NCBI RefSeq assembly: GCF_000238335.3
Contig: NZ_AHCB03000005.1
Span: forward strand, 1,860,001 to 1,924,000
DNA from: Pseudoalteromonas marina
Lineage (GTDB): Bacteria; Pseudomonadota; Gammaproteobacteria; Enterobacterales; Alteromonadaceae
Reading direction: 5' to 3'
Length of the DNA: 64,000 bases
This document shows, piece after piece, positions 62,583 to 64,000 of the stretch. Every line of letters starts with the position of its first letter. Positions within the stretch are counted from its first letter, which is position 1. A program made the position numbers and the translations under genes. The notes beneath the pieces were generated by a model. It was not told the DNA's origin, did not search any database, and was given only the letters and a program-made list of their open reading frames with translations.

Positions 62583-64000
62583 TTAGCGTGGTAAGCTTGG
62601 GAATGACACTTCAGCCATATCTCGCATACAACGTACTACTTGGCAGCTATAGCCAAATTCATTATCGTACCATACGTATAATACAATACGATTATCGTCA
62701 ACAATTGTCGCTTGTGAGTCAACAACACCTGCATAACGGCTACCTACTAAATCGGTAGACACTATTTCTGTTGATGCAGTGTAATCAATTTGGTCACGTA
62801 AATCTGAGTGCAGCGCTGTATCGCGTAAAAATGCATTTAGTTCTTCAACTGATGTATTAGTTGCTAAGTTTAAGTTTAAAATAGCAAGCGATACATTTGG
62901 CGTAGGAACACGAATAGCGTTACCTGTTAACTTACCTTCAAGCTCTGGCAATGCTTTAGATACAGCTTTAGCTGCGCCTGTTTCAGTTATTACCATGTTA
63001 AGCGCTGCGGCACGACCACGACGTTCGGCTTTGTGATAGTTGTCGATTAGGTTTTGATCGTTTGTGTATGAGTGAACGGTTTCAACGTGACCATTATTAA
63101 TACCAAACTTATCGTTTAACGCTTTTAATGTTGGTGTGATTGCATTTGTTGTACAACTTGCTGCACAGACAATTTTATCTTCAGATAAAATATCTTGGTT
63201 ATTTACACCATATACGATGTTTTTAATATTGCCTTTAGCCGGTGCTGTTAATAATACTTTAGCCGCACCTTTACACTCTAAATGCTGACCAAGGCCTGCT
63301 TCATCTTTCCAAATACCTGTGTTATCAACAATTAACGCATTATCGATACCGTATTGGGTGTAATCAATTTCACTAGGCGAATTTGCATAAATAACCTGAA
63401 TGTAACTGCCGTTCGCTTTAATCGCGTTGCGCTCTTTATCAATGGTGATTGAACCATTAAATGGACCATGAATTGAATCGCGACGTAATAAACTAGCGCG
63501 CTTTTCAAGGTCACCTTCTTTACCACCACGCACAACGATTGCACGTAGACGTAAATCGGCGTAAGGACCCGATTTTTCAATTAATAAGCGAGCAAGCAAA
63601 CGACCAATACGACCAAAACCATAAAGAACTACATCGCGAGGTTCTTTCACTGTTGAATCGGCTATTTCTGCTAATTCATCTTTAACGAACTCTTCAACTG
63701 AACGGCCATTAGCAACGTCGCTGTATAAATAGCTGTATGCAAGCTTACCAATATCAATACGAGCAGAGTTTAATTCCATTTTGCTGATTGCTTCTAAAAA
63801 CGGGAAGCTTTCACGTAAACGTAATTTTGTGCCTTCAAATTGTGCAACAGTTTTGTGAGATTTAATAATTTCAATAGTGCTGGCATTTACGAGAGGACGG
63901 CCATATACAGCGATTTCAATACCACGATTACGGTAAAGTTTACCAATGATAGGTTGCATGCTTTCAGCGTAATCTTGGCGCTCTTGCCAACTATTTGTGT
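62583..64000 (-). CDS. Glyceraldehyde-3-phosphate dehydrogenase, long GapB type (cut by window end)
   Basis: An ATG is seen at 63959, but the same frame stays open to the window end (upstream residues NSWQERQDYAES fit the extended N-terminus of this long form), so the true start is probably beyond 64,000. At least 458 residues: an N-terminal extension (about 1-100), the Rossmann motif YGFGRIGRLLAR, the catalytic CAASCTTNA with Cys, and the C-terminal RYAGVVDSQATIVDDNRIVLYVWYDNEFGYS region (given in parts: SRYAGVVDSQATI and WYDNEFGYS). The long GapB group of Vibrio and Pseudoalteromonas is thought to work in gluconeogenic or anaplerotic flow rather than in glycolysis. Confidence 0.92.
   Translation of the reverse strand, partial: TNSWQERQDYAESMQPIIGKLYRNRGIEIAVYGRPLVNASTIEIIKSHKTVAQFEGTKLRLRESFPFLEAISKMELNSARIDIGKLAYSYLYSDVANGRSVEEFVKDELAEIADSTVKEPRDVVLYGFGRIGRLLARLLIEKSGPYADLRLRAIVVRGGKEGDLEKRASLLRRDSIHGPFNGSITIDKERNAIKANGSYIQVIYANSPSEIDYTQYGIDNALIVDNTGIWKDEAGLGQHLECKGAAKVLLTAPAKGNIKNIVYGVNNQDILSEDKIVCAASCTTNAITPTLKALNDKFGINNGHVETVHSYTNDQNLIDNYHKAERRGRAAALNMVITETGAAKAVSKALPELEGKLTGNAIRVPTPNVSLAILNLNLATNTSVEELNAFLRDTALHSDLRDQIDYTASTEIVSTDLVGSRYAGVVDSQATIVDDNRIVLYVWYDNEFGYSCQVVRCMRDMAEVSFPSLPR

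Overview
The window looks like chromosome of a marine gammaproteobacterium of the Pseudoalteromonas/Alteromonadales type. The signs are an AT-rich composition, a tol-pal cluster next to ruvABC, an array of eight identical tRNA-Lys genes, large TonB-dependent receptors, CcoG, a long GapB-type glyceraldehyde-3-phosphate dehydrogenase, and DUF349/DUF1315/DUF1439 housekeeping proteins. This assignment comes from gene content and protein style; no database search was possible.

Positions 1 to about 25,275 form the right-hand part of a genomic island inserted at the 3' end of tRNA-Ser(GGA). A P4-type integrase lies 187 bp from the tRNA. The left end of the island is outside the window. Its left section carries mobile-element genes: an inovirus Gp2/YagK-YfjJ type protein, a short tyrosine recombinase, a DUF2787 protein, a RadC-like protein and an AlpA regulator. 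The centre is a complete type 3 BREX phage-defence operon: a WYL regulator (BrxR-like), then brxF, brxC, pglX, brxHII, pglZ and two tandem brxA paralogues. The right section carries a seven-repeat DUF723 protein with a GIY-YIG-like end, a cysteine-rich small protein and two decayed genes. One of these has an in-frame TGA at the second Cys of a CxxC motif; the other has both a frameshift and an in-frame TAG. Three plus-strand island genes (the Gp2-like gene, alpA and brxR) share a GATAT-n-ACTA box about 32-36 bp before their starts.

From 25.5 kb the chromosome is core: nadA, eight tRNA-Lys(UUU) genes, tolQRAB-pal-cpoB, ruvCAB, a YbbA/YbbP ABC system divergent from tesA, and tRNA-Pro(GGG). The 970 bp gap between tolQ and ruvB, where relatives usually have ybgC, has no credible protein gene. 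It does have a good sigma70 promoter, three hairpins and a strong terminator on the plus strand, which suggests an undescribed RNA of about 180 nt.

Positions 41.1-50.3 kb look like a catabolic locus for beta-aspartyl peptides, possibly cyanophycin: an exported cyanophycinase-like S51 peptidase, divergent from a TonB-dependent receptor, a YfcC-family permease, an isoaspartyl dipeptidase and an M14 peptidase. A palindrome lies between the -35 and -10 boxes of the receptor promoter, and the roughly 280 nt leader contains a short ORF overlapping a hairpin. The isoaspartyl dipeptidase has changes at two metal-ligand positions.

The rest (50.4-64 kb) is core: a STAS-like protein, ccoG, a PAS/sigma54 activator, an ABC1 kinase, a DUF1439 lipoprotein, DUF349 and DUF1315 proteins, a zinc-ribbon membrane protein, an AGCS symporter, a cytosolic M14 carboxypeptidase and a GapB-type dehydrogenase cut by the window end.
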